A stretch of DNA of 64,000 bases from Polymorphobacter fuscus (GTDB lineage: Bacteria; Pseudomonadota; Alphaproteobacteria; Sphingomonadales; Sphingomonadaceae): contig NZ_JAATJI010000001.1 in the NCBI RefSeq assembly GCF_011927825.1, positions 310,001 through 374,000 on the forward strand, read 5' to 3'. The position numbers and the translations under genes were made by a program. A model generated the notes under the pieces. That model searched no databases. It saw nothing but the letters and a program-made list of their open reading frames with translations, and had not been told where the DNA came from. This document shows, one piece after another, positions 8,393-19,281 of this stretch. The first letter of the stretch is position 1; each line of letters opens with the position of its first letter.

Positions 8393-10873
8393 ATGGGCAG
8401 TCGATCGCGGGCACGGCTTCGGATCTTGGCAGCGGGCGCGTCGGCCGGCCTTCTCATGGGTGCGCCGGCGGTCGCGGCCGGAGTTGCCGACCCATCGGTC
8501 TGGCCGGTGGTCGCCGACCCGGTGCCCGCCGATCCGGCGCTCGAAGCGCGATTGGCGGCGATCCTTGGCCGCATGTCGGTCGAACAGAAGGTCGGCCAGG
8601 TCATCCAGGCCGATGTTGCCAGCGTCACGCCCGACGATGTCGCGCGCTACCACCTCGGGTCGATCCTCAACGGCGGCAACAGCGCCCCGGGCGGCAAGCG
8701 TTATGCCACCGGCCCCGAATGGCTGGCCGGTGCCGATGCCTTTTACGAAGCGTCGGTGCGGCCGCAGGGCAAGTTGCCGGTCATCCCGATCATCTGGGGC
8801 AGCGATGCCGTCCACGGCCACAGCAAGGCGATCGGCGCCACGCTGTTTCCGCACAATATCGGCCTGGGGGCGATGCGCGACCCCGAATTGATGCGCAAGA
8901 TCGGCACGGTGACGGCGACCGAAATGCGTGTGACGGGGCTCGACTGGACCTTCGCACCGACGCTGGCGGTGGTGCGCGACGATCGCTGGGGCCGCAGCTA
9001 TGAAGGCTTTTCCGAGGATCCGGCGGTGGTCGCGTCCTATGCGGGGCCGTTCGTCGAAGGGCTGCAGGGCAAGGTCGGCGCGGCGGACTGGTTGAAGGGG
9101 CCGCACATCGTTGCCACCGCCAAGCATTTCGTCGGCGATGGCGGCACCACCAACGGCAAGGACCAGGGCGACAATGACGCGCCTGAGGCGGAGCTGCGCG
9201 ATGTCCAGGCCGCCGGCTACCCCCCGGCGCTGAAGGCGGGCGTCCAGTCGGTGATGGCGAGCTATTCGAGCTGGCAGGGGGCCAAGATGCACGGCAATGC
9301 CTCGCTGCTGACCGGCGTATTGAAGGGCCGGATGGGCTTTGGCGGCTTTGTCGTCGGGGACTGGAATGGCCATGGCCAGCTGCCGGGGTGCAGCCCCACC
9401 GACTGCCCGGGGGCGCTGGTCGCCGGGATGGACATGTTCATGGCGCCCGACAGCTGGAAGGCGCTCCATGCCTCGACGCTGAAGGCGGTGCAGGCCGGCA
9501 CGTTGCCGATGGCGCGGCTCGACGATGCGGTGGCGCGGATCCTGCGGGTCAAGTTGCGCGCCGGGGTGTTCGACGATGGCAAGCCGTCGGCGCGGCCCTT
9601 CGGCGGCAAGTTCGAGCTGCTTGGCGGGCCGGCACATCGCGCCATCGCCCGGCAGGCGGTGCGCCAGTCGCTGGTCCTGCTGAAGAATGACGGTGGCGCG
9701 CTGCCGCTGAAGCCGGGACAGAAATTGCTGGTCGCCGGTGACGGCGCCGACAGTTTCATGAAACAGTCGGGCGGCTGGACGCTGACCTGGCAGGGGACGG
9801 GGCTGAAGCGCGAGGATTTTCCCGGCGCGACGACCATCGGCGCGGCGCTGGTCGCGGCCGCCGGCGGCGCCGCCGAATTGCGCCCGGATGGCAATTACAC
9901 CGCCAAGCCCGATGTCGCCGTGGTGGTGTTCGGGGAGGACCCCTATGCCGAGTTTCAGGGCGATCTTCCCGACCTGGCGTTTCGCGACCGGGCCGACAGC
10001 CTGGCGCTGTTGAAACGTTATCGCGCCGCCGGAGTCCGGACGGTCGCGGTGTTCCTCTCCGGCCGGCCCCTGTGGGTCAACCCCTGGATCAACGCCGCCG
10101 ATGCCTTTGTCGCGGCGTGGCTGCCGGGGTCGGAAGGGGGCGGCGTCGCCGATGTGCTGTTCGGCAAGGCCGACTTCACCGGCAAATTGCCGTTCAGCTG
10201 GCCCAGAACCGCGACCCAGACCCGGCTGAATGTCGGTGATCCCGGCTATGACCCGCTGTTCGCCTTCGGCTATGGCCTCAGCTACGCGCGGCCGGGCAGG
10301 GTGGCGTCGCTGAGCGAGGATAGCGGCATTGTCGGCGGCGCGGGGCAGCCGGCCGGGACCTGGTTCCAGCGCGGCAAGATCGGCACCGGACTGGCCATGG
10401 AACTGGCGGCGGCGGGCGCCAGCGTGCCCGTCGCCGCCGGACCCGCCGCGACGGCGAACGGCTGGCTGCGCACCGCGCCCGTCGACCGCAATGCCCAGGA
10501 AGACAGTGTGCGGCTGACCTGGTCGGGCGGCGGGCCGGCGCAGGTCGTTTTGCGCAGCGCCCCGCCGATCGACATTGCGCGCGAGAGCAATGGCGAATTG
10601 TCGATCGAGATCGACGTGTCGGCCGACACGCTGGGCACGGCGCCATTGCTGCTCGGCATGGGGGATGCCCGGGGCATTGACCTGGCGCCGGCGCTGCGGC
10701 GCGGCACCGGCTGGCAGACGGTGTCGGTGCGCCTGTCGTGCTTTGCGGCGCGCGGAGTCGACATGACAAAGGTCGCGGTGCCGCTTCGGCTGTCGACATC
10801 GGCGGCGACCGATCTGCGGGTATCGCGGATCGCCCTGGGGTCGACGGCGGCGGGCGCGGTGTCCTGCGACTGA
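8393..10873 (+). CDS. Secreted glycoside hydrolase family 3 enzyme (beta-glucosidase / exo-glucanase type)
   Basis: An 826-residue retaining exo-acting beta-glycosidase of family GH3. Residues 1-30 form a signal peptide ending in a run of alanines (GAPAVAA). The TIM-barrel domain carries WTFAPTLAVVRDDRWGRSYE, the K-H-F motif (ATAKHFVGDG) and the nucleophile D323 in GFVVGDWNG. A second alpha/beta domain follows (LVLLKNDGGALPL onwards), and residues from about 660 form a C-terminal beta domain that resembles carbohydrate-binding folds seen in ExoP-type enzymes. The SD GGGGGAGAG precedes the ATG. It is probably induced by its own product through the adjacent LacI regulator. The substrate is likely a beta-1,3/1,4-linked gluco-oligosaccharide, which is family-level inference. 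Confidence 0.93.
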   Translation: MGSRSRARLRILAAGASAGLLMGAPAVAAGVADPSVWPVVADPVPADPALEARLAAILGRMSVEQKVGQVIQADVASVTPDDVARYHLGSILNGGNSAPGGKRYATGPEWLAGADAFYEASVRPQGKLPVIPIIWGSDAVHGHSKAIGATLFPHNIGLGAMRDPELMRKIGTVTATEMRVTGLDWTFAPTLAVVRDDRWGRSYEGFSEDPAVVASYAGPFVEGLQGKVGAADWLKGPHIVATAKHFVGDGGTTNGKDQGDNDAPEAELRDVQAAGYPPALKAGVQSVMASYSSWQGAKMHGNASLLTGVLKGRMGFGGFVVGDWNGHGQLPGCSPTDCPGALVAGMDMFMAPDSWKALHASTLKAVQAGTLPMARLDDAVARILRVKLRAGVFDDGKPSARPFGGKFELLGGPAHRAIARQAVRQSLVLLKNDGGALPLKPGQKLLVAGDGADSFMKQSGGWTLTWQGTGLKREDFPGATTIGAALVAAAGGAAELRPDGNYTAKPDVAVVVFGEDPYAEFQGDLPDLAFRDRADSLALLKRYRAAGVRTVAVFLSGRPLWVNPWINAADAFVAAWLPGSEGGGVADVLFGKADFTGKLPFSWPRTATQTRLNVGDPGYDPLFAFGYGLSYARPGRVASLSEDSGIVGGAGQPAGTWFQRGKIGTGLAMELAAAGASVPVAAGPAATANGWLRTAPVDRNAQEDSVRLTWSGGGPAQVVLRSAPPIDIARESNGELSIEIDVSADTLGTAPLLLGMGDARGIDLAPALRRGTGWQTVSVRLSCFAARGVDMTKVAVPLRLSTSAATDLRVSRIALGSTAAGAVSCD

Positions 10874-10917
10874 CGGACGGGGGGGCATCGGCCTGGCATC
10901 GCCCAGCCGTCGTCAGG

Positions 10918-10928
10918 CTGTCCTACAC
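10918..10928 (+). repeat. 11-bp box shared with the 57.1-kb repeat locus
   Basis: CTGTCCTACAC occurs here on the plus strand and at 57106-57116 on the minus strand. In both places it precedes the same 25-bp exact repeat by about 100-110 bp in the same relative orientation, so it is probably the left part of one dispersed element. The rest of this 264-bp gap (10874-11137) shows no credible gene. Confidence 0.5.
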
Positions 10929-11027
10929 GGCCGATTCCTGCCATGATGTCCACTCGACGCGCTCTTTGAAATTCCGACCTCCGCGCCACTGCCGACAGCA
11001 GGAATTGGCCAACGCCGATTGCCGCAA

Positions 11028-11052
11028 TCGGTGTGACTTTCGAGACTTTCGG
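11028..11052 (+). repeat. 25-bp exact dispersed repeat, copy A
   Basis: These 25 bases recur exactly, in inverted orientation, at 56992-57016. The core is an internal tandem GACTTTCGA/GACTTTCGG. Copy A lies between the convergent GH3 and anmK genes, so coding constraint does not explain it. Its function is unknown. Confidence 0.75.
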
Positions 11053-11137
11053 TGCGCCGAGGGCCGGCCGTCGCGCACCGTCTCGCAGGCCCGGATCTCG
11101 GCGCCGGCCCGCGCACGCCCTGGCCAGCTGACCGGCG

Positions 11138-12223
11138 TCAGGCCAGCCGGCCGCCGGTCATCGCCGCCGGCACGCCGGTGGTTTCCGGCCAGCTGATCGG
11201 CTTGCCGGCAGCGGTTCGCACGGCAAGCCAGGCGAAAGCCTCGGCCTCCAGCGCATCGCCGTTCCAGCCGACCGCCTCCACCGCTTCGGTCGGCACGCCG
11301 GTGCGATCGGCGATCATCGCCATCAGGGTCGGGTTGTGGCGGCCGCCGCCGGTGACCAGCAGGCGGCCGATGGGCGGGACATGGCCGAGCGCGAGGCGGA
11401 TCGTCTCGGCGGTGAACGCCGTCAGCGTTGCAGCGCCATCGGCAAGGCCGAGGCCGCGCGCCGCCTGGGTGGTGAAATCGGCGCGGTCGAGCGATTTGGG
11501 CGGCGCAAGGTCGAACCAGGGCAGGTCGAGCATGGCCGTCAGCACCGATTCCTGCACGGTGCCGCCGGCGGCGATGGCGCCGTCCTTGTCATAGCGCGCG
11601 GTGCCGTGGCGTGCGACCCAATCGTCGATCAGCGCGTTGGCGGGGCCGGTGTCGAAGCTGCCCCAGTCATCGCCGCTGAACCAGGTCAGATTGCCGACCC
11701 CGCCGAGGTTGAGGACGCCGAGCGGCCGGCCGACGCCGGCGGATCGCGCCCGATGATAGCCCGGCGCCAGCGGCGCGCCCTGGCCGCCGGCGGCGACATC
11801 GGCGGAGCGGAAATCGAAGGCAACGGGAATGCGCGTCGCCGTCTGCATCAGGGCGCCATCGCCGATCTGCCATGTCCAGCCCCGATCAGGCCGGTGCGCG
11901 ACGGTATGGCCGTGAAAGCCGATGATGGCGACATCGGCGCGATCCGTCCCGGTCGCCGCCAGCAGCCGATGGACGGCGATGGCGTGAAGGCCGGTCAATT
12001 CGGCTGCGACGGCGTCGATCAGCGCGTCCGGCCCGGGGCGGTGGCACTCCAGTGCATGGGCAGCGGCATCGCGCAGCCGGGCAACGAAATCGGGCTCATA
12101 GGAAATGGTCAGGAAGCCGCGCGGAATGACATGGTTTTCGCCATCGGTCTCGATCAGTGCGGCGTCGATCCCGTCCATCGAGGTTCCGGACATCAGGCCG
12201 ATGGCAGTGGTGGTCTTGGTCAT
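11138..12223 (-). CDS. anmK: Anhydro-N-acetylmuramic acid kinase
   Basis: A 361-residue sugar kinase of the ASKHA fold. In peptidoglycan recycling it hydrolyses and phosphorylates 1,6-anhydro-MurNAc to MurNAc-6-phosphate in the cytoplasm. The N-terminal signature IGLMSGTSMDGIDAALIETDG is diagnostic. Further motifs are GFHGHTVAHRP, the phosphate-binding LNLGGVGNLTW, the FDTGPANALIDDW block and VTGGGRHNPTLM. Length is as expected (about 360-370). It is divergent from tyrS with 85 bp between the starts, the common sphingomonad arrangement, and converges on GH3. Confidence 0.95.
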   Translation of the reverse strand: MTKTTTAIGLMSGTSMDGIDAALIETDGENHVIPRGFLTISYEPDFVARLRDAAAHALECHRPGPDALIDAVAAELTGLHAIAVHRLLAATGTDRADVAIIGFHGHTVAHRPDRGWTWQIGDGALMQTATRIPVAFDFRSADVAAGGQGAPLAPGYHRARSAGVGRPLGVLNLGGVGNLTWFSGDDWGSFDTGPANALIDDWVARHGTARYDKDGAIAAGGTVQESVLTAMLDLPWFDLAPPKSLDRADFTTQAARGLGLADGAATLTAFTAETIRLALGHVPPIGRLLVTGGGRHNPTLMAMIADRTGVPTEAVEAVGWNGDALEAEAFAWLAVRTAAGKPISWPETTGVPAAMTGGRLA

Positions 12224-12253
12224 CGGCGCACGGTAGCGGCGGATCGCGTGCCT

Positions 12254-12279
12254 GTCATGCCGGCCCGGACTGGCATGAC
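12254..12279. other. Hairpin in the anmK/tyrS divergent intergenic region
   Basis: GTCATGCC and GGCATGAC form a perfect 8-bp stem with a 10-base loop, 29 bases before the tyrS start. It could be a small REP-type palindrome or a leader structure; nothing further distinguishes these. Confidence 0.35.
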
Positions 12280-12308
12280 GCGGTCGGCTTGGTTATGGGG
12301 GCATCACC

Positions 12309-13508
12309 ATGGCTTACACATCCGATTTCCTTCGCCGGCTCGATACGCGCGGCTTCATCCACCAGATTACCGACCCCGCGGCACTCGACGCGGCGGCGTC
12401 GGCGGGCGTGGTCACCGCCTATGTCGGCTATGACTGCACGGCACCGAGCCTGCACATCGGCAACCTCGTCTCGATCATGATGCTGCGGCACTTCCAGCAG
12501 TCGGGGCACCGGCCGATCGTGCTGATGGGCGGCGGCACCACCAAGGTCGGCGACCCTTCGGGGAAGGACGAGGGCCGGCAGATGCTCGACGATGCGCGCA
12601 TCGAGGCCAACAAGGCGTCGATCCGGCGCATTTTCGAGCGCTTTCTCGATTTCGACGGACCCAACGCGGCGATCATGGTCGACAATGACGAATGGTTGTC
12701 GGGCCTCGCCTATATTCCCTTCCTGCGCGAAATCGGCCGGCACTTCTCGGTCAACCGGATGCTCAGCTTCGATTCCGTCAAGCTGCGTCTCGACCGCGAA
12801 CAGCCGCTGAGCTTTCTCGAATTCAACTACATGATCCTGCAGGGTTATGATTACCTCGAGCTGAATCGCCGATTTGGTTGCATATTGCAGATGGGCGGCA
12901 GCGACCAATGGGGCAATATCGTCAACGGCACGGACCTGATCCGCCGGGTCGACGGCCGTGACGCCTTTGGGCTGACAACGCCGCTGATCACCCGCGCCGA
13001 TGGTGCGAAGATGGGCAAGACCGCCGCCGGCGCCGTCTGGCTGCACGAGGATTCGCTCCCCGGGTTCGATTACTGGCAGTTCTGGCGCAACACCCATGAT
13101 GCCGATGTGGCGCGGTTCCTGAAAATCTACACCGATCTGGAACTTGGCGCCATCGAGGAGGTCCTGGCCGGCGATATCAACGCCGCCAAGGTCGTGCTCG
13201 CCACCGAAGCAACGGCGCTTTGCCGTGGACGTCCGGCGGCAGAGGCCGCCGCCGCGACCGCGGCCGCGACATTTGCCGGCGGGGCAGGGGATGATCTCCC
13301 AAGGTTCGCCATCGATGCGCCGGTTTCGATCCTCGATGCGCTGATCGGGTTGGGGTTTGCGGCCTCGAAGGGCGAGGCACGCCGGCTGGTGGCCGGTGGC
13401 GGTGCCCGCATCGACGGTGCGCCGGTGACGAACGACGCCGAACTCGTTTCTGCGGGTTCCCGGATCAGCGCCGGCAAGAAACGCCACGGCATCATCGACC
13501 TTCGATAG
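12309..13508 (+). CDS. tyrS: Tyrosyl-tRNA synthetase
   Basis: A 399-residue class I aminoacyl-tRNA synthetase that charges tRNA-Tyr. The HIGH motif is SLHIGNL (H49-N52). The KMSKS loop reads KMGKT (234-238), an accepted variant in TyrS. The tyrosine-binding GGSDQWGNI is present. A C-terminal S4 RNA-binding domain follows (about residues 335-399, ILDALIGLGFAASKGEARRL). Length is close to the bacterial TyrS norm. The ATG is preceded by GGGGGC. Divergent from anmK. Confidence 0.97.
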   Translation: MAYTSDFLRRLDTRGFIHQITDPAALDAAASAGVVTAYVGYDCTAPSLHIGNLVSIMMLRHFQQSGHRPIVLMGGGTTKVGDPSGKDEGRQMLDDARIEANKASIRRIFERFLDFDGPNAAIMVDNDEWLSGLAYIPFLREIGRHFSVNRMLSFDSVKLRLDREQPLSFLEFNYMILQGYDYLELNRRFGCILQMGGSDQWGNIVNGTDLIRRVDGRDAFGLTTPLITRADGAKMGKTAAGAVWLHEDSLPGFDYWQFWRNTHDADVARFLKIYTDLELGAIEEVLAGDINAAKVVLATEATALCRGRPAAEAAAATAAATFAGGAGDDLPRFAIDAPVSILDALIGLGFAASKGEARRLVAGGGARIDGAPVTNDAELVSAGSRISAGKKRHGIIDLR

Positions 13509-13531
13509 GGCTTGAACCGTAACAAATGCGT

Positions 13532-13552
13532 TGCCGAACAATTATTTCGGCA
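13532..13552 (+). terminator. Hairpin after tyrS, possible terminator
   Basis: TGCCGAA and TTCGGCA form a 7-bp stem around an AT-rich 7-base loop, 24 bases after the tyrS stop. There is no clear T-run, so termination is only possible. Confidence 0.35.
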
Positions 13553-13587
13553 CGATTCGTGCGTTAACCAAATTGGCCCTTGTAACG

Positions 13588-13602
13588 GGAGTGACACACT
13601 CC
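13588..13602. promoter_or_regulatory. Inverted repeat upstream of the PEP-CTERM gene
   Basis: GGAGTG-ACA-CACTCC is a perfect 6-3-6 inverted repeat, 95 bp before the start of the choice-of-anchor protein. The spacing fits a dimeric regulator site. The regulator is unknown. Confidence 0.3.
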
Positions 13603-13654
13603 ATATCGGGAAGCAGAGCAAGGTAAAGAACGTGCGGGCGTTCTCCAAGCCAGG

Positions 13655-13673
13655 GCATGCGATCGTCGCATGC
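13655..13673 (+). promoter_or_regulatory. Leader hairpin before the PEP-CTERM gene
   Basis: GCATGCGA and TCGCATGC make a perfect 8-bp stem with a 3-base loop. It ends 23 bases before the chosen ATG and 12 bases before the GGAG ribosome-binding site, so it could influence translation or mRNA stability. Confidence 0.4.
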
Positions 13674-13696
13674 TCCGTCTTTCATGGAGCAAAGTC

Positions 13697-14626
13697 ATGT
13701 CGTCACGTCTTCTCGGCGCAGCAATCGTCAGTATCATCGCAGTGCAGCCCGCCCAGGCGGCGATTCCGCTGGATTACGCCCTCTACACATTGGGCAATTA
13801 CAACGAGCAGGGCGGTTCGCGCATCGGCGGTGCCGTCGCTGTCGCAGGCGATGCCCATATCACCTCGGCGACGATCGGCGCCAATCTCGGGTCCGATCGC
13901 AACGGGACGGCCGTGGTGGCAGTCGGCGGAACCGTCCAGTATGACAACGCCTCGTTGTCGCACGGCAACGTCGTCTACGGCGCCGGCAATGCCAGTGGCC
14001 AATATACCCAGGCTTCGACGCCCAATGGCAGCTTTGTCCAGGGCAACGCGCTTGACTTTGCCCGCACCAATGCCGGCCTGCTCGGGCTTTCGGCAAGCTA
14101 TGGCAGCACGGCCGCGACCGGCAGCTTTAGTTCGCAATGGGGTTCGGCCGCGTTGACCGGTGGAACCGGTGTCGGAACGGACGTCTTTTCCGTTACCACC
14201 GGTGACCTGGGCGGCATCTATGCGCTGCGTCTGATCGGCACCGCCGGATCGAAGGCGATCATCAATGTATCCGGCAGCACATTTGGCGGCTATTTCAGCT
14301 TTGATCGCGGCAACTATGCCGTGTCCGATGTCACCTTCAACTTCGTCGATGCGCAGAGCGTCGGTTTGAACGGCGTCACTCTTGCGGGCTCGATCCTGGC
14401 ACCGCTCGCCAATGTCGTCCAGCAGGGCGGCCTGATCGGCGGCAGCGTCGTGGCGCGCAACTACACGAGCGGCGGCGCCACCATCGGCGGCGACGGTCGT
14501 TTCGAAGTCGCCGACTATGCCGCGGGCGCCGTGCCGGAACCTGCGACCTGGGCCATGCTGATCACCGGGTTCGGGATGGTCGGCAGTGCAATGCGGCGGC
14601 GCCGGACGGTCTTCGTCGTCGCGTAA
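13697..14626 (+). CDS. Choice-of-anchor A family protein with PEP-CTERM sorting signal
   Basis: A 309-residue secreted protein. Residues 1-22 form a signal peptide ending in AQAA. The body is a beta-rich choice-of-anchor A domain (LGNYNEQGGSRIGGAVAVAG; ISGSTF-like repeats; VTLAGSILAPLANVVQQGGLIGGSVVARN). The C-terminus has the tripartite exosortase signal: VPEPATWAM, a hydrophobic stretch, then RRRR. It is therefore probably exported and processed by an exosortase of the EpsH/XrtA class encoded elsewhere, possibly to join an extracellular or biofilm matrix. The ATG at 13697 is preferred to one 27 bases upstream because of the GGAG at 13686. Confidence 0.85.
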   Translation: MSSRLLGAAIVSIIAVQPAQAAIPLDYALYTLGNYNEQGGSRIGGAVAVAGDAHITSATIGANLGSDRNGTAVVAVGGTVQYDNASLSHGNVVYGAGNASGQYTQASTPNGSFVQGNALDFARTNAGLLGLSASYGSTAATGSFSSQWGSAALTGGTGVGTDVFSVTTGDLGGIYALRLIGTAGSKAIINVSGSTFGGYFSFDRGNYAVSDVTFNFVDAQSVGLNGVTLAGSILAPLANVVQQGGLIGGSVVARNYTSGGATIGGDGRFEVADYAAGAVPEPATWAMLITGFGMVGSAMRRRRTVFVVA

Positions 14627-14679
14627 ATCCGATGGGCACGGTCTTGGCGCGGGGCCGTGCCGCATTGTAGGAGGGTGGC

Positions 14680-16140
14680 ATGGACCATCCCCCGATCGTC
14701 GGCGCCCTGGAAACCGGCCGCAACTGCTGGCGCATCGTGCCGGGCAACAACGCCTCCGTCGTCATCGACGCGGATGACTATTTCAACCGCGCGCGGGCGG
14801 CGATGGTGCAGGCCCGGCACCGCATCATGCTGGTCGGCTGGGATTTCGATGCCCGGATCAATCTGGGTGATCCGGCACCCGATGGTGGGCCGGCAACCGT
14901 GGGCGATTTCATCCTGTGGCTGGTCGACCGGACCCCGGGGCTGGAGATTTTCGTGCTGCGCTGGGGTTTCGGCGCGATCAAGTCGATCACGCGCGGCAAC
15001 ACGGTCGTCAAGCTCGCCCAGTGGATGATGCACCCGCGCGTCGAGGTGCGGCTCGACAGTGCGCACCCGACCGGCTCGTCGCACCATCAGAAAATCGTCG
15101 TCATCGATGACTGCTTCGCCTTTTGCGGCGGCATCGACATGACCGCCGGCCGCTGGGATACGCGCCAGCACCAGGACGATGACAAGGGCCGGATCGGGCC
15201 CGGCGGCGAACCCACCAAGCCATGGCATGATGCGACCAGCGCGATCGAAGGGCCCGCCGCCGCCGCGTTGGCGGACCTGTGCCGGACGCGGTGGGAACGC
15301 GCCGGCGGCACGCGCCTGGTGCCGGTCGTCGGCGGCAGCGACTGCTGGCCGCGCGGCCTGCCGGTCGATTTTCCCGACGTCACCATCGCCATTGCCCGGT
15401 CGGAACCCGAGATGCCGGATTGGGCGCCGACGCGCGAGATCGAGCGGCTGTATCTCGACATGATCGCGCGGGCGCGGCGCAGCATCTATGCCGAAAGCCA
15501 GTATTTCGCCTCGCGCCGCGTCGCCGAGGCGCTGGTACGGCGGCTGGAGGAGCCGGACGGCCCCGATGTGGTCATCATCAATCCGCTGACCGCCGAGGGC
15601 TGGCTGGAGCCGATCGCCATGGATTCGGCGCGGGCGCGGATCTACGAGGCGTTGAAGTCGCGCGATCCGCACGGCCGGCTGCGCATGTTCCATGTCTATA
15701 CGGACGGCGGCGAGCCGATCTACGTCCATGCCAAGATCATGATTGTCGACGATTTCATGATCAAGGTCGGGTCGTCGAATTTCAACAACCGCTCGATGCG
15801 GCTCGATACCGAATGCGACATCGTCATCGATGCGACGCTGCCCGGCAACGAAGGCTGTTCCGCGACCATCGCCGCCATTCGCGATGGCCTGATCGCCGAA
15901 CATCTCGACTGCCCGGCGGAAATCGTCACCGCGGCACTGGCGAACGAGCGGCTGATCACGGCGATCGACCGGTTGCGCGCCGGACGCGACCGGGTGCGCG
16001 ACTATGTGGTTCCGGATCTGTCCGAAACCAAGAAGTGGCTCGCGGACAATGAAGTGCTCGACCCGGAAGGCCCGGACGAGATGTTCGAAAGCCTGTCGGA
16101 CCGCGGGCTGTTCCGCAACATCCACTGGTTTGGAAAATAG
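14680..16140 (+). CDS. Phospholipase D family protein (cardiolipin-synthase-like)
   Basis: A 486-residue PLD-superfamily enzyme with two HKD motifs. The first is HHQKIVVIDD (H136, K138, D143) and the second HAKIMIVDD (H350, K352, D357) followed by GSSNFNNRSM. It may hydrolyse phospholipids or transfer phosphatidyl groups. There are no N-terminal transmembrane helices like those of ClsA, so it is closer to cytosolic or peripheral PLD-like proteins. A strong AGGAGGG lies 5 bases before the ATG. The upstream PEP-CTERM gene ends 53 bases earlier. The exact reaction is not predictable from sequence. Confidence 0.88.
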   Translation: MDHPPIVGALETGRNCWRIVPGNNASVVIDADDYFNRARAAMVQARHRIMLVGWDFDARINLGDPAPDGGPATVGDFILWLVDRTPGLEIFVLRWGFGAIKSITRGNTVVKLAQWMMHPRVEVRLDSAHPTGSSHHQKIVVIDDCFAFCGGIDMTAGRWDTRQHQDDDKGRIGPGGEPTKPWHDATSAIEGPAAAALADLCRTRWERAGGTRLVPVVGGSDCWPRGLPVDFPDVTIAIARSEPEMPDWAPTREIERLYLDMIARARRSIYAESQYFASRRVAEALVRRLEEPDGPDVVIINPLTAEGWLEPIAMDSARARIYEALKSRDPHGRLRMFHVYTDGGEPIYVHAKIMIVDDFMIKVGSSNFNNRSMRLDTECDIVIDATLPGNEGCSATIAAIRDGLIAEHLDCPAEIVTAALANERLITAIDRLRAGRDRVRDYVVPDLSETKKWLADNEVLDPEGPDEMFESLSDRGLFRNIHWFGK

Positions 16141-16168
16141 ACGCAGGCGCCTTCCCGAAACGGCAACG

Positions 16169-18367
<2,199 letters not shown>

Positions 18368-18483
18368 GTCCCTAATATGGGACGAGGTCGCCTTTTGTTC
18401 CAGAGGCTGTGTTTTGCATGCGGGGTCGGGCGTAATGCGCTTGGCGGCGGGGTCACTCCGTTGCCCTGCATCGGCGCCCTGGT

Positions 18484-19230
18484 TCAGCGCGCCATGCGGC
18501 GAATGGCCTTGATGGCGCCGACCAGGTGCGCGGCGAACAGCAGCAGCAGGATCAGCGGCAGGACCAGCCGGTGCAGCGGCTCGGCAAGCGGGTTGGCGGG
18601 CAGGTTCGGCAGCGACAGGCCGAGCAGCGGGACAGGGGCAGTCGCCAGGGCAAGGCCGGTGACCGACGTCGCGATCAGCAGCGCATAAAGCAGAAAATGC
18701 CCGCCATGTGCCGGCAGGCTGGTCGGCGGCGACGGCCGCACCAGCCGTTCGAACATGCGGGCGAAGGTGAGCAGGAAGATCGCGCCGCCGATCGCCATAT
18801 GGGTGGCCAGGAATTCGGCGCGTTCGGGCGCATCGTCGGCGAGGATACTGACAAACTGGCCGATGGTGAAGGCGGCGATGACCAAAGTGGCGCTGCCCCA
18901 GTGCAGCCCGCGGGTAATCTGGCCATAGGCGGTCAGCGTGTTGCGCCAGGGCAGGGTCGCGTCGGTGCGGCGGAACTGGCGCGGGATGCTGAGCAGCAGC
19001 ATGATGGCGCCAAGGCCGATCAGTGCCGCTTCGATGTTGAGCAGCAGCGGCGTGTTGTCGCCGGCCGGCACGCGGGCGAAGGTGCCATCGGTATTGGCAA
19101 GCACCACCGACCAGGCCAGAAAGCCCATCGCCGTGGCGGCCGCCAGGCTGCCCAATGCCCGCACCACGGCGTAGCGGGCGTTGATGGTGAGGGCGATGAT
19201 GAGTGCGAGGCCGAGATAGAAGCTTGTCAT
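18484..19230 (-). CDS. Cytochrome b561 / b-type cytochrome membrane protein
   Basis: A 248-residue membrane protein with about seven hydrophobic helices. The C-terminal 150 residues match the cytochrome b561 (Ni,Fe-hydrogenase/cytochrome b-like) domain. Probable haem ligands lie in [29 protein letters not shown] and [10 protein letters not shown]. The N-terminal helices ([21 protein letters not shown]) are extra to the core domain. The ATG at 19230 is chosen because upstream in-frame sequence overlaps the plus-strand small gene. It probably passes electrons between quinone and periplasmic or membrane partners; no partner gene is adjacent. Confidence 0.75.
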   Translation of the reverse strand: MTSFYLGLALIIALTINARYAVVRALGSLAAATAMGFLAWSVVLANTDGTFARVPAGDNTPLLLNIEAALIGLGAIMLLLSIPRQFRRTDATLPWRNTLTAYGQITRGLHWGSATLVIAAFTIGQFVSILADDAPERAEFLATHMAIGGAIFLLTFARMFERLVRPSPPTSLPAHGGHFLLYALLIATSVTGLALATAPVPLLGLSLPNLPANPLAEPLHRLVLPLILLLLFAAHLVGAIKAIRRMAR

Positions 19231-19281
19231 GGCTCGCTTTGCAGCCGACAGCGAAGCGATTGGCAAGCCCGGAGTTGCACG

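Noticed and set aside
8297-10888. 863-codon minus-strand frame opposite GH3
   Set aside because: The GH3 gene has a signal peptide, all catalytic motifs and a promoter; the antisense frame has none.
10738-11196. 152-codon plus-strand frame crossing the end of GH3 and the repeat
   Set aside because: It shares only a short RCDFRDFR-like peptide with a frame near 57 kb because of the 25-bp repeat; there is no ribosome-binding site or domain.
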